A stretch of DNA of 64,000 bases, taken from Paragordius varius. Lineage: Eukaryota > Nematomorpha. The notes beneath the pieces are model-generated. The model was not told the origin of the DNA. It saw only the letters and a list, made by a program, of their open reading frames with translations, and ran no database searches. Positions 39,626 to 54,308 of the stretch are shown piece by piece. The stretch lies in assembly GCA_964247055.1 (NCBI GenBank), contig OZ176054.1:496001-560000 (forward strand), read 5' to 3'. Each line of letters begins with the position of its first letter. Position 1 is the first letter of the stretch. The translations under genes and the position numbers were made by a program.

Positions 39626-42600
39626 CACCAGTGAAGAAAATTATTTTTTATACATTCTCTTAGCAAGACCACATCAAAATATAGAGAAAGTTTGGCAAAC
39701 TCTTTCATCCGATTTTTACAACGATACTTTAAAAATTAATGTATAAAACTAGTCGCATCAATACTCAAGTTAAATTTTGTCCTTAAAAATGGGATATTGG
39801 TCACCGGTGAACAAAATTATTTTTTATACATTCTCTTAGTAAGACTACATCAAAATATAGACATAGTTTGACAAACTCTTTTATATCCGATTTTTACAAC
39901 GATACTTTAAAAATTAATGTATAAAAGTAGTCGCATCAATACTCAAGTCAAATTTTGTCATTAAAAATGTGATATTGATCACCGGTGAACAAAACTATTT
40001 TTTATACATTCTCTCTGTAAGACTACATCAAAATATAGAAATAGTTTGACAAACTCTTTCATATCCGATTTTTACAACGATACTTTAAAAATTAATGTAT
40101 AAAACTAGTCGTATCAATATATCGCATCAATACTCAAGTTAAACTTTGTCCTCAAAAATCGGATATTGGTCACCGGTGAACAAAATTATTTTTTATACAT
40201 TCTCTTAGTAGGACTACATCAAAATATAGAGATAGTTTGGCAAACTTTTTCATATCCGATTTTTACAACGATACATAAAAAATTAATGTATAAAACTAGT
40301 CGCATCAATACTCAAATTAAACTTTGTCCTTAAAAATCGAATATTGGTCACCGGTGAACAAAATTATTTTTTATACATTCTCTTAGTAAGACTACATCAA
40401 AATATAGAGATACTTTGACAAACTCTTTTGTATCCGATTTTTACAACGATACTTTAAAAATCAATGTGTTAAACTAGTCGCATCAATACTCAAGTTAAAC
40501 TTTGTCCTTAAAAATCGGATATTGGTCACCGGTGAACAAAATTATTTTTTATACATTATCTTAGTAAGACTACATCAAAATATAGAGATAGTTTGACAAA
40601 CTCTTTCATATCCGATTTTTACAACGATACTTTAAAAATTAATGTATTAAACTAGTCGCATCAATACTCAAGTTAAACTTTGTCCTTAAAAATCGGATAT
40701 TGGTCACCGGTGAACAAAATAATTTTTTATACATTCTCTTAGTAAGACTACATCAAAATATAGAGATAGTTGGACAAACTCTTTCATATCCGATTTTTAC
40801 AACGATACTTAAAAAATTAATGTATTAAACTAGTGGTATCAATACTCAAGTTAAACTTTGTCCTTAAAAATCGGATATTGGTCTCCGGTGAACAAAATTA
40901 TTTTTTATACATTCTCTTAGCAAGACTACATCAAAATATAGAGATATTTGACAAACTCTTTCATATCCGATTTTTACAACGATACTTTATAAATTAATGT
41001 ATAAAACTAGTCGTATCAATAAGTCGCATCAATACTCAAGTTAAACTTTGTCCTTAAAAATCGGATATTGGTCACCGGTGAACAAAATAATTTTTTATAC
41101 ATTCTCTTAGTAAGACTACATCAAAATATAGAGATAGTTTGACAAACTCTTTCATATCCGATTTTTACAACGATACTTTAAAAATTATGGTATTAAACCA
41201 GTCGCATCAATACTCAAGTTAAACTTTGTCCTTAAAAATCGGATATTGGTCACCGGTGAACAAAATTATTTCTCATACATTCTCTTAGTAAGACTACATC
41301 AAAATATAGAGATAGTTTGACAAACTCTTTCATATCCGATTTTTACAACGATACTTTAAAAATTAATGTATAAAACTAGTCGCATCAATACTCAAGTTAA
41401 ACTTTATCCTTAAAAATTGGATATTGGTCACCGGTGAACAAAATAATTTTTTATACATTCTCTTAGTAAGACTACATCAAAATATAGAGATAGTTTGACA
41501 AACTCTTTCATATCCGATTTTTACAACGATACGTTAAAAATTATGGTATTAAACTAGTCGCATCAATACTCAAATTAAACTTTGTCCTTAAAAATCGGAT
41601 ATTTGTCACCGGTGAACAAAATTATTTTTTATATATTCTCTTAGCAAGACTACATCAAAATATAGAGATAGTTTGACAAACTCTTTCATATCCGATTTTT
41701 ACAACGATACTTTAAAAATTAATGTATAAAACTAGTCGTATCAATAAATCGCATCAATATTCAAGTTAAACTTTGTCCTTAAAAATCGGATATTGGTCAC
41801 CGGTGAACAAAATTATTTTTTATACATTCTCTTAGTAAGACTACATAAAATATAGAGATAGTTTGACAAACTCTTTCATATCCGATTTTTACAACGATAC
41901 GTTAAAAATTATGGTATTAAACTAGTCGCATCAATACTCAAATTAAACTTTGTCCTTAAAAATCGGATATTGGTTACCGGTGAACAAAATTATTTTTTAT
42001 ATATTCTCTTAGAGAGACTACATCAAAATATAGAGATAGTTTGACAAACTCTTTCATATCCGATTTTTACAACGATACTTTAAAAATTAATGTATAAAAC
42101 TAGTCGTATCAATAAATCGCATCAATACTCAAGTTAAACTTTGTCCTTAAAAATCGGATATTGGTCACCGGTGAACAAAATTATTTTTTATACATTCTCT
42201 TAGTAAGACTACATCAAAATATAGAGATAATTTGACAAACTCTTTCATATCCGATTTTTAAACGATACTTTAAAAATTAATGTGTTAAACTAGTCGCATC
42301 AATACTCAAGTTAAACTTTGTCCATAAAAATCGAATATTGGTCACCGGTGAACAAAATTTATTTTTATATATTCTCTTAGTAAGACTACATCAAAATATA
42401 GAAATAGTTTGACAAACTCTTTCATATCCGATTTTTACAACGATACTTTAAGATTTAATGTATTAAACTAGTCGCATCAATTCAAATTAAACTTTGTCCT
42501 TAAAAATCGGATATTGGTCACCGGTGAACAAAATTATTTTTTATACATTCTCTTAGTAGGACTACATCAAAATATAGAGATAGTTTGACAAACTCTTTCG
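39626..42600. repeat. Source-like copy of the long 13.9-kb-displaced block
   Basis: This block of about 17 monomers begins with the CACCAGTGAAG monomer and recurs in the same order at 53,485-57,900. Markers: ATAGACATAGTTTGAC, TTTGTCATTAAAAATGTG, CTCTCTGTAAG, TAGTTGGACAAAC, ACTAGTGGTATC, GGTCTCCGGTG, CGGATATTTGTCACC and ACATAAAATATAG. The offset is 13,859, then 13,858 after a 1-bp loss at about 53,855, then 14,582, then about 15,302. The steps reflect inserted units in the right copy. Confidence 0.83.
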
Positions 42601-45066
42601 TATCCGATTTTTACAACGATACATTAAAAATTAATGTATTAAACTAGTCGCATCAATACTCAAGTTAAACTTTGTCCTTAAAAATCGGATATTGGTCACC
42701 GGTGAACAAAATTATTTTTTATATATTCTCTTAGAGAGACTACATCAAAATATAGAGATAGTTTGACAAACTCTTTCATATCCGATTTTTAAACGATACT
42801 TTAAAAATCAATGTGTTAAACTAGTCGCATCAATACTCAAGTTAAACTTTGTCCTTAAAAATCGGATATTGGTCACCGGTGAACAAAATTATTTTTTATA
42901 CATTATCTTAGTAAGACTACATCAAAATATAGAGATAGTTTGACAAACTCTTTCATATCCGATTTTTACAACGATACTTTAAAAATTTATGTATTAAACT
43001 AGTCGCATGAATACTCAAGTTAAACTTTGTCCTTAAAAATCGGATATTGGTCACCGGTGAACAAAATAATTTTTTATATATTCTCTTAGAGAGACTACAT
43101 CAAAATATAGAGATAGTTTGACAAACTCTTTCATATCCGATTTTTACAACGATACTTTAAAAATTTATGTATAAAACTAGTCGTATCAATAAATCGCATC
43201 AATCCTCAAGTTAAACTTTGTCCTTAAAAATCGGATATTGGTCACCGGTGAGCAAAATTATTTTTTATACATTCTCTTAGTAAGACTACATCAAAATATA
43301 GAGATAGTTTGACAAACTCTTTCATATCCGATTTTTACAACGATACTTTAAAAATTAATGTATTAAACTAGTCGCATCAATACTCAAGTTAAACTTTGTC
43401 TGTAAAAATCGGATATTGGTCACCGGAGAACAAAATTATTTTTTATACATTCTCTTAGCAAGACTACATCAAAATATAGAGATAGTTTGACAAACTCTTT
43501 CATATCCGATTTTTACAACGATACTTTAAAAATTAATGTATTAAACTAGTCGCATCAATACTCAAGTAAAACTTTGTCCTTAAAAATCGGATATTGCTCA
43601 CCGGTGAACAAAATAATTTTTTATACATTCTCTTAGTAAGACTACATCAAAATATAGAGATAGTTTGACAAACTCTTTCATATCCGATTTTTACAACGAT
43701 ACTTTAAAAATTATGGTATTAAACCGGTCGCATCAATACTCAAGTTAAATTTTGTCCTTAAAAATCGGATATTGGTCACCGGTGAACAAAATTATTTTTT
43801 ATACATTCTCTTAGTAAGACTACATCAAAATATAGAGATAGTTTGGCAAACTCTTTCATCCGATTTTTACAACGATACTTTAAAAATTAATGTATAAAAC
43901 TAGTCGCATCAATACTCAAGTTAAATTTTGTCCTTAAAAATGGGATATTGGTCACCGGTGAACAAAATTATTTTTTATACATTCTCTTAGTAAGACTACA
44001 TCAAAATATAGACATAGTTTGACAAACTCTTTTATATCCGATTTTTACAACGATACTTTAAAAATTAATTTATAAAAGTAGTCGCATCAATACTCAAGTC
44101 AAATTTTGTCATTAAAAATGTGATATTGATCACCGGTGAACAAAATTATTTTTTATATATTCTCTTAGAGAGACTACATCAAAATATAGAGATAGTTTGA
44201 CAAACTCTTTCATATCCGATTTTTACAAGGATACTTTAAAAATTAATGTATAAAACTAGTCGTATCAATAAATCGCATCAATACTCAAGTTAAACTTTGT
44301 CCTTAAAAATCGGATATTGGTCACCGGTGAACAAAATAATTTTTTATACATTCTCTTAGTAAGACTACATCAAAATATAGAGATAGTTTGACAAACTCTT
44401 TCATATCCGATTTTTACAACGATACTTTAAAAATTATGGTATTAAACCGGTCGCATCAATACTCAAGTTAAACTTTGTCCTTAAAAATCGGATATTGGTC
44501 ACCGGTGAACAAAATTATTTTTTATACATTCTCTTAGTAAGACTACATCAAAATATAGAAATAGTTTGACAAACTCTTTCATATCCGATTTTTACAACGA
44601 TACTTTAAAAATTAATGTATAAAACTAGTCGCATCAATACTCAAGTTAAACTTTGTCCTTAAAAATCGGATATTGGTCACCAGTGAAGAAAATTATTTTT
44701 TATACATTCTCTTAGCAAGACTACATCAAAATATAGAGATAGTTTGGCAAACTCTTTCATCCGATTTTTACAACGATACTTTAAAAATTAATGTATAAAA
44801 CTAGTCGCATCAATACTCAAGTTAAATTTTGTCCTTAAAAATGGGATATTGGTCACCGGTGAACAAAATTATTTTTTATACATTCTCTTAGTAAGACTAC
44901 ATCAAAATATAGACATAGTTTGACAAACTCTTTCATATCCGATTTTTACAACGATACGTTAAAAATTATGGTATTAAACTAGTCGCATCAATACTCAAAT
45001 TAAACTTTGTCCTTAAAAATCGGATATTGGTCACCGGTGAACAAAATTATTTTTTATATATTCTCT
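42600..45066. repeat. Mosaic block of TAGAGAG, CACCAGTG and ATAGACATAG monomers
   Basis: Monomers of several types alternate. One is a copy of type B with ACAAGGATAC (from about 44,166) in the middle of unrelated types, far from the type B clusters of the first 11 kb. A CACCAGTGAAG monomer is at 44,678. I found no long duplication internal to this block. Shorter runs of two to four monomers match 47.7-48.6 kb and 51-53 kb. Confidence 0.65.
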
Positions 45067-46687
45067 TAGAGAGACTACATCAAAATATAGAGATAGTTTG
45101 ACAAACTCTTTCATATCCGATTTTTACAACGATACTTTAAAAATTAATGTATAAAACTAGTCGTATCAATAAATCGCATCAATACTCAAGTTAAACTTTG
45201 TCCTTAAAAATCGGATATTGGTCACCGGTGAACAAAATTATTTTTTATACATTCTCTTAGTAAGACTACATCAAAATATAGAGATAGTTTGACAAACTCT
45301 TTCATATCCGATTTTTAAACGATACTTTAAAAATTAATGTGTTAAACTAGTCCCATCAATACTCAAGTTAAACTTTGTTTTAAAAATCGAATATTGGTCA
45401 CCGGTGAACAAAATTATTTTTTATATATTCTCTTAGTAAGACTACATCAAAATATAGAAATAGTTTGACAAACTCTTTGATATCCGATTTTTACAACGAT
45501 ATTTTAAAATTTAATGTATTAAACTAGTCGCATCAATACTCAAATTAAACTTTGTCCTTAAAAATCGGATATTGGTCACCGGTGAACAAAATTATTTTTT
45601 ATACATTCTCTTAGTAGGACTACATCAAAATATAGAGATAGTTTGACAAACTCTTTCGTATCCGATTTTTACAACGATACTTTAAAAATCAATGTGTTAA
45701 ACTAGTCGCATCAATACTCAAGTTAAACTTTGTCCTTAAAAATCGGATATTAATCACCGGTGAACAAAATTATTTTTTATACATTATCTTAGTAAGACTA
45801 CATCAAAATATAGAGATAGTTTGACAAACTCTTTCATATCCGATTTTTACAACGATACTTTAAAAATTAATGTATTAAACTAGTCGCATCAATACTCAAA
45901 AACTTTGTCCTTAAAAATCGGATATTGGTCACCGGTGAACAAAATTATTTTTTATATATTCTCTTAGAGAGACTACATCAAAATATAGAGATAGTTTGAC
46001 AAACTCTTTCATATCCGATTTTTACAACGATACTTTAAAAATTTATGTATAAAACTAGTCGTATCAATAAATCGCATCAATACTTAAGTTAAACTTTGTC
46101 CTTAAAAATCGGATATTGGTCACCGGTGAACAAAATTATTTTTTATACATTCTCTTAGTAAGACTACATCAAAATATAGAGATAGTTTGACAAACTCTTT
46201 CATATCCGATTTTTAAACGATACTTAAAAAATTAATGTGTTAAACTAGTCGCATCAATACTCAAGTTAAACTTTGTTTTAAAAATCGAATATTGGTCACC
46301 GGTGAACAAAATTATTTTTTATATATTCTCTTAGTAAGACTACATCAAAATATAGAAATAGTTTGACAAACTCTTTCATATCCGATTTTTACAACGATAC
46401 TTTAAAATTTAATGTATTAAACTAGTCGCATCAATACTCAAATTAAACTTTGTCCTTAAAAATCGGATATTGGTCACCGGTGAACAAAATTATTTTTTAT
46501 ACATTCTCTTAGTAGGACTACATCAAAATATAGAGATAGTTTGACAAACTCTTTCATATCCGATTTTTACAACGATACTTTAAAAATTAATGTATTAAAC
46601 TAGTCGCATCAATACTCAAGTTAAACTTTGTCTGTAAAAATCGGATATTGGTCACCGGTGAACAAAATTATTTTTTATACATTCTCT
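45067..46687. repeat. Five- and six-monomer duplications (898 and 1,076 bp)
   Basis: About 45,067-45,650 recurs at 45,965-46,548 (offset 898), marked by ACTTTGTTTTAAAAATCG (45,372/46,270) and TTTTTAAACGATAC. About 45,612-46,212 recurs at 46,688-47,288 (offset 1,076), marked by TTTCGTATCC and GATATTAATCACC (45,746/46,822). Confidence 0.8.
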
Positions 46688-48170
46688 TAGTAGGACTACA
46701 TCAAAATATAGAGATAGTTTGACAAACTCTTTCGTATCCGATTTTTACAACGATACTTTAAAAATCAATGTGTTAAACTAGTCGCATCAATACTCAAGTT
46801 AAACTTTGTCCTTAAAAATCGGATATTAATCACCGGTGAACAAAATTATTTTTTATACATTATCTTAGTAAGACTACATCAAAATATAGAGATAGTTTGA
46901 CAAACTCTTTCATATCCGATTTTTACAACGATACTTTAAAAATTAATGTATTAAACTAGTCGCATCAATACTCCAGTTAAACTTTGTCCTTAAAAATCGG
47001 ATATTGGTCACCGGTGAACAAAATTATTTTTTATATATTCTCTTAGAGAGGCTACATCAAAATATAGAGATAGTTTGACAAACTCTTTCATATCCGATTT
47101 TTACAACGATACTTTAAAAATTTATGTATAAAACTAGTCGTATCAATAAATCGCATCAATACTTAAGTTAAACTTTGTCCTTAAAAATCGGATATTGGTC
47201 ACCGGTGAACAAAATTATTTTTTATACATTCTCTTAGTAAGACTACATCAAAATATAGAGATAGTTTGACAAACTCTTTCATATCCGATTTTTAAACGAT
47301 ACTTTAAAAATTAATGTATTAAACTAGTCGCATCAATACTCAAGTTAAACTTTGTCTGTAAAAATCGGAGATTGGTCACCGGAGAACAAAATTATTTTTT
47401 ATACATTCTCTTAGCAAGACTACATCAAAATATAGAGATAGTTTGACAAACTCTTTCATATCCGATTTTTACAACGATACTTTAAAAATTAATGTATTAA
47501 ACTAGTCGCATCAATACTCAAGTTAAACTTTGTCCTTAAAAATCGGATATTGGTCACCGGTGAACAAAATAATTTTTTATACATTCTCTTAGTAAGACTA
47601 CATCAAAATATAGAGATAGTTTGACAAACTCTTTCATATCCGATTTTTACAACGATACTTTAAAAATTAATGTATTAAACTAGTCGCATCAATACTCAAG
47701 TTAAACTTTGTCCTTAAAAATCGGATATTGGTCACCAGTGAAGAAAATTATTTTTTATACATTCTCTTAGCAAGACTACATCAAAATATAGAGATAGTTT
47801 GGCAAACTCTTTCATCCGATTTTTACAACGATACTTTAAAAATTAATGTATAAAACAAGTCGTATCAATAGTCAAGTTAAATTTTGTCCTTAAAAATCGG
47901 ATATTGGTCACCGGTGAACAAAATTATTTTTTATACATTCTCTTAGTAAGACTACATCAAAATATAGAGATAGTTTGACAAACTCTTTCATATCCGATTT
48001 TTACAACGATACTTTAAAAATTTATGTATAAAACTAGTCGTATCAATAAATCGCATCAATACTCAAGTTAAACTTTGTCCTTAAAAATCGGATATTGGTC
48101 ACCGGTGAACAAAATTATTTTTTATACATTCTCTTAGTAAGACTACATCAAAATATAGAGATAGTTTGAC
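46688..48170. repeat. First copy of the 2,350-bp-offset block
   Basis: This block matches about 49,037-50,520. The offset is 2,349, changing to 2,350 after a 1-bp loss (TTTTTAAACG) near 47,292. Markers: GATATTAATCACC, ATCGGAGATTGG (47,364/49,714) and CACCAGTGAAG (47,733/50,083). Differences include AAAACAAGTCG against AAAACTATTCG near 47,850/50,200. Confidence 0.82.
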
Positions 48171-49036
48171 AAACTCTTTCATATCCGATTTTTACAACGA
48201 TACTTTAAAAATTAATGTATAAAACTAGTCGCATCAATACTCAAGTTAAATTTTGTCCTTAAAAATGGGATATTGGTCACCGGTGAACAAAATTATTTTT
48301 TATACATTCTCTTAGTAAGACTACATCAAAATATAGACATAGTTTGACAAACTCTTTCATATCCGATTTTTACAACGATACGTTAAAAATTATGGTATTA
48401 AACTAGTCGCATCAATACTCAAATTAAACTTTGTCCTTAAAAATCGGATATTGGTCAGCGGTGAACAAAATTATTTTTTATATATTCTCTTAGAGAGACT
48501 ACATCAAAATATAGAGATAGTTTGACAAACTCTTTCATATCCGATTTTTACAACGATACTTTAAAAATTAATGTATAAAACTAGTCGTATCAATAAATCG
48601 CATCAATACTCAAGTTAAACTTTGTCCTTAAAAATCGGATATTGGTCACCGGTGAACAAAATTATTTTTTATACATTCTCTTAGTAAGACTACATCAAAA
48701 TATAGAGATAGTTTGACAAACTCTTTCATATCCGATTTTTAAACGATACTTTAAAAATTAATGTGTTAAACTAGTCGCATCAATACTCAAGTTAAACTTT
48801 GTCCTTAAAAATCGAATATTGGTCACCGGTGAACAAAATTATTTTTTATATATTCTCTTAGTAAGACTACATCAAAATATAAAAATAGTTTGACAAACTC
48901 TTTCATATCCGATTTTTATAACGATACTTCAAAATTTAATGTATTAAACTAGTCGCATCAATACTCAAATTAAACTTTGTCCTTAAAAATCGGATATTGG
49001 TCACCGGTGAACAAAATTATTTTTTATACATTCTCT

Positions 49037-50520
49037 TAGTAGGACTACATCAAAATATAGAGATAGTTTGACAAACTCTTTCGTATCCGATTTTTACAAC
49101 GATACTTTAAAAATCAATGTGTTAAACTAGTCGCATCAATACTCAAGTTAAACTTTGTCCTTAAAAATCGGATATTAATCACCGGTGAACAAAATTATTT
49201 TTTATACATTATCTTAGTAAGACTACATCAAAATATAGAGATAGTTTGACAAACTCTTTCATATCCGATTTTTACAACGATACTTTAAAAATTAATGTAT
49301 TAAACTAGTCGCATCAATACTCAAGTTAAACTTTGTCCTTAAAAATCGGATATTGGTCACCGGTGAACAAAATTATTTTTTATATATTCTCTTAGAGAGA
49401 CTACATAAAAATATAGAGATAGTTTGACAAACTCTTTCATATCCGATTTTTACAACGATACTTTAAAAATTTATGTATAAAACTAGTCGTATCAATAAAT
49501 CGCATCAATACTCAAGTTAAACTTTGTCCTTAAAAATCGGATATTGGTCACCGGTGAACAAAATTATTTTTTATACATTCTCTTAGTAAGACTACATCAA
49601 AATATAGAGATAGTTTGACAAACTCTTTCATATCCGATTTTTACAACGATACTTTAAAAATTAATGTATTAAACTAGTCGCATCAATACTCAAGTTAAAC
49701 TTTGTCTGTAAAAATCGGAGATTGGTCACCGGAGAACAAAATTATTTTTTATACATTCTCTTAGCAAGACTACATCAAAATATAGAGATAGTTTGACAAA
49801 CTCTTTCATATTCGATTTTTACAACGATACTTTAAAAATTAATGTATTAAACTAGTCGCATCAATACTCAAGTTAAACTTTGTCCTTAAAAATCGGATAT
49901 TGGTCACCGGTGAACAAAATAATTTTTTATACATTCTCTTAGTAAGACTACATCAAAATATAGAGATAGTTTGACAAACTCTTTCATATCCGATTTTTAC
50001 AACGATACTTTAAAAATTAATGTATTAAACTAGTCGCATCAATACTCAAGTTAAACTTTGTCCTTAAAAATCGGATATTGGTCACCAGTGAAGAAAATTA
50101 TTTTTTATACATTCTCTTAGCAAGACTACATCAAAATATAGAGATAGTTTGGCAAACTCTTTCATCCGATTTTTACAACGATACTTTAAAAATTAATGTA
50201 TAAAACTATTCGTATCAATACTCAAGTTAAATTTTGTCATTAAAAATCGGATATTGGTCACCGGTGAACAAAATTATTTTTTATACATTTTCTTAGTAAG
50301 ACTACATCAAAATATAGAGATAGTTTGACAAACTCTTTCATATCCGATTTTTACAACGATACTTTAAAAATTTATGTATAAAACTAGTCGTATCAATAAA
50401 TCGCATCAATACTCAAGTTAAACTTTGTCCTTAAAAATCGGATATTGGTCACCGGTGAACAAAATTATTTTTTATACATTCTCTTAGTAAGACTACATCA
50501 AAATATAGAGATAGTTTGAC
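49037..50520. repeat. Second copy of the 2,350-bp-offset block
   Basis: This is the partner of 46,688-48,170, with a handful of private single-base changes (ACATAAAAATATAG near 49,404, ATATTCGATTTTT near 49,810, TTTGTCATTAAAAATC near 50,232). The interval 48,171-49,036 between the copies holds ordinary monomers related to 44.9-45.6 kb. Confidence 0.8.
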
Positions 50521-50584
50521 AAACTCTTTCATATCCGATTTTTACAACGATACTTTAAAAATTAATGTATTAAACTAGTCGCAT

Positions 50585-51985
50585 CAATACTCAAGTTAAA
50601 CTTTGTCTGTAAAAATCGGATATTGGTCACCGGAGAACAAAATTATTTTTTATACATTCTCTTAGCAAGACTACATCAAAATATAGAGATAGTTTGACAA
50701 ACTCTTTTATATCCGATTTTTACAACGATACTTTAAAAATTAATGTATAAAAGTAGTCGCATCAATACTCAAGTCAAATTTTTTCATTAAAAATCGGATA
50801 TTGGTCACCGGTGAACAAAATTATTTTTTATACATTTTCTTAGTAAGACTACATCAAAATATAGAGATAGTTTGACAAACTCTTTCATATCCGATTTTTA
50901 CAACGATACTTTAAAAATTATGGTATTAAACCGGTCGCATCAATACTCAAGTTAAACTTTGTCCTTAAAAATCGGATATTGGTCACCGGTGAACAAAATT
51001 ATTTTTTATACATTCTCTTAGTAAGACTACATCAAAATATAGAAATAGTTTGACAAACTCTTTCATATCCGATTTTTACAACGATACTTTAAAAATTAAT
51101 GTATAAAACTAGTCGCATCAATACTCAAGTTAAACTTTGTCCTTAAAAATCGGATATTGGTCACCAGTGAAGAAAATTATTTTTTATACATTCTCTTAGC
51201 AAGACTACATCAAAATATAGAGATAGTTTGGCAAACTCTTTCATCCGATTTTTACAACGATACTTTAAAAATTAATGTATAAAACTAGTCGCATCAATAC
51301 TCAAGTTAAATTTTGTCCTTAAAAATGGGATATTGGTCACCGGTGAACAAAATTATTTTTTATACATTCTCTTAGTAAGACTACATCAAAATATAGACAT
51401 AGTTTGACAAACTCTTTTATATCCGATTTTTACAACGATACTTTAAAAATTAATGTATAAAAGTAGTCGCATCAATACTCAAGTCAAATTTTGTCATTAA
51501 AAATGTGATATTGATCACCGGTGAACAAAACTATTTTTTATACATTCTCTCTGTAAGACTACATCAAAATATAGAAATAGTTTGACAAACTCTTTCATAT
51601 CCGATTTTTACAACGATACTTTAAAAATTAATGTATAAAACTAGTCGTATCAATATATCGCATCAATACTCAAGTTAAACTTTGTCCTTAAAAATCGGAT
51701 ATTGGTCACCGGTGAACAAAATTATTTTTTATACATTCTCTTAGTAGGACTACATCAAAATATAGAGATAGTTTGGCAAAATTTTTTATATCCGATTTTT
51801 ACAACGATACATAAAAAATTAATGTATAAAACTAGTCGCATCAATACTCAAATTAAACTTTATCCTTAAAAATCGAATATTGGTCACCGGTGAACAAAAT
51901 TATTTTTTATACATTCTCTTAGTAAGACTACATCAAAATATAGAGATAGTTTGACAAACTCTTTCGTATCCGATTTTTACAACGA
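50585..51985. repeat. First copy of the 2,323-bp-offset block
   Basis: This block matches 52,908-54,308. Markers: TTTCATTAAAAATCGG (50,782/53,105), TACATTTTCTTAG, CACCAGTGAAG (51,162/53,485) and TTTGGCAAAATTTTTTATATCC (about 51,772/54,095). The match begins after TGTATTAAAC (TGTATAAAAC in the other copy) and ends where TTATGGTATTAAACC meets TCAATGTGTTAAAC. Confidence 0.82.
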
Positions 51986-52907
51986 TACTTTAAAAATTAT
52001 GGTATTAAACCGGTCGCATCAATACTCAAGTTAAACTTTGTCCTTAAAAATCGGATATTGGTCACCGGTGAACAAAATTATTTTTTATACATTTTCTTAG
52101 TAAGACTACATCAAAATATAGAGATAGTTTGACAAACTCTTTCATATCCGATTTTTACAACGATACTTTAAAAATTATGGTATTAAACCGGTCGCATCAA
52201 TACTCAAGTTAAACTTTGTCCTTAAAAATCGGATATTGGTCACCGGTGAACAAAATTATTTTTTATACATTCTCTTAGTAAGACTACATCAAAATATAGA
52301 AATAGTTTGACAAACTCTTTCATATCCGATTTTTACAACGATACTTTAAAAATTAATGTATAAAACTAGTCGCATCAATACTCAAGTTAAACTTTGTCCT
52401 TAAAAATCGGATATTGGTCACCAGTGAAGAAAATTATTTTTTATACATTCTCTTAGCAAGACTACATCAAAATATAGAGATAGTTTGGCAAACTCTTTCA
52501 TCCGATTTTTACAACGATACTTTAAAAATTAATGTATAAAACTAGTCGCATCAATACTCAAGTTAAATTTTGTCCTTAAAAATGGGATATTGGTCACCGG
52601 TGAACAAAATTATTTTTTATACATTCTCTTAGTAAGACTACATCAAAATATAGACATAGTTTGACAAACTCTTTCATATCCGATTTTTACAACGATACTT
52701 TAAAAATTATGGTATTAAACCGGTCGCATCAATACTCAAGTTAAACTTTGTCCTTAAAAATCGGATATTGGTCACCGGTGAACAAAATTATTTTTTATAC
52801 ATTCTCTTAGTAAGACTACATCAAAATATAGAGATAGTTTGGCAAAATTTTTTATATCCGATTTTTACAACGATACATAAAAAATTAATGTATAAAACTA
52901 GTCGCAT

Positions 52908-54308
52908 CAATACTCAAGTTAAACTTTGTCTGTAAAAATCGGATATTGGTCACCGGAGAACAAAATTATTTTTTATACATTCTCTTAGCAAGACTACATC
53001 AAAATATAGAGATAGTTTGACAAACTCTTTTATATCCGATTTTTACAACGATACTTTAAAAATTAATGTATAAAAGTAGTCGCATCAATACTCAAGTCAA
53101 ATTTTGTCATTAAAAATCGGATATTGGTCACCGGTGAACAAAATTATTTTTTATACATTTTCTTAGTAAGACTACATCAAAATATAGAGATAGTTTGACA
53201 AACTCTTTCATATCCGATTTTTACAACGATACTTTAAAAATTATGGTATTAAACCGGTCGCATCAATACTCAAGTTAAACTTTGTCCTTAAAAATCGGAT
53301 ATTGGTCACCGGTGAACAAAATTATTTTTTATACATTCTCTTAGTAAGACTACATCAAAATATAGAAATAGTTTGACAAACTCTTTCATATCCGATTTTT
53401 ACAACGATACTTTAAAAATTAATGTATAAAACTAGTCGCATCAATACTCAAGTTAAACTTTGTCCTTAAAAATCGGATATTGGTCACCAGTGAAGAAAAT
53501 TATTTTTTATACATTCTCTTAGCAAGACTACATCAAAATATAGAGATAGTTTGGCAAACTCTTTCATCCGATTTTTACAACGATACTTTAAAAATTAATG
53601 TATAAAACTAGTCGCATCAATACTCAAGTTAAATTTTGTCCTTAAAAATGGGATATTGGTCACCGGTGAACAAAATTATTTTTTATACATTCTCTTAGTA
53701 AGACTACATCAAAATATAGACATAGTTTGACAAACTCTTTTATATCCGATTTTTACAACGATACTTTAAAAATTAATGTATAAAAGTAGTCGCATCAATA
53801 CTCAAGTCAAATTTTGTCATTAAAAATGTGATATTGATCACCGGTGAACAAAACTATTTTTATACATTCTCTCTGTAAGACTACATCAAAATATAGAAAT
53901 AGTTTGACAAACTCTTTCATATCCGATTTTTACAACGATACTTTAAAAATTAATGTATAAAACTAGTCGTATCAATATATCGCATCAATACTCAAGTTAA
54001 ACTTTGTCCTTAAAAATCGGATATTGGTCACCGGTGAACAAAATTATTTTTTATACATTCTCTTAGTAGGACTACATCAAAATATAGAGATAGTTTGGCA
54101 AAATTTTTTATATCCGATTTTTACAACGATACATAAAAAATTAATGTATAAAACTAGTCGCATCAATACTCAAATTAAACTTTATCCTTAAAAATCGAAA
54201 ATTGGTCACCGGTGAACAAAATTATTTTTTATACATTCTCTTAGTAAGACTACATCAAAATATAGAGATAGTTTGACAAACTCTTTCGTATCCGATTTTT
54301 ACAACGAT
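52908..54308. repeat. Second copy of the 2,323-bp-offset block
   Basis: This is the partner of 50,585-51,985. Its 3' portion, from 53,485, is at the same time the start of the block shared with 39,626-42,600. The 39.6-kb lineage is therefore present at 39.6, 51.2 and 53.5 kb. A further partial copy starts at 52,419, 1,257 bp after the one at 51,162. Confidence 0.8.
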
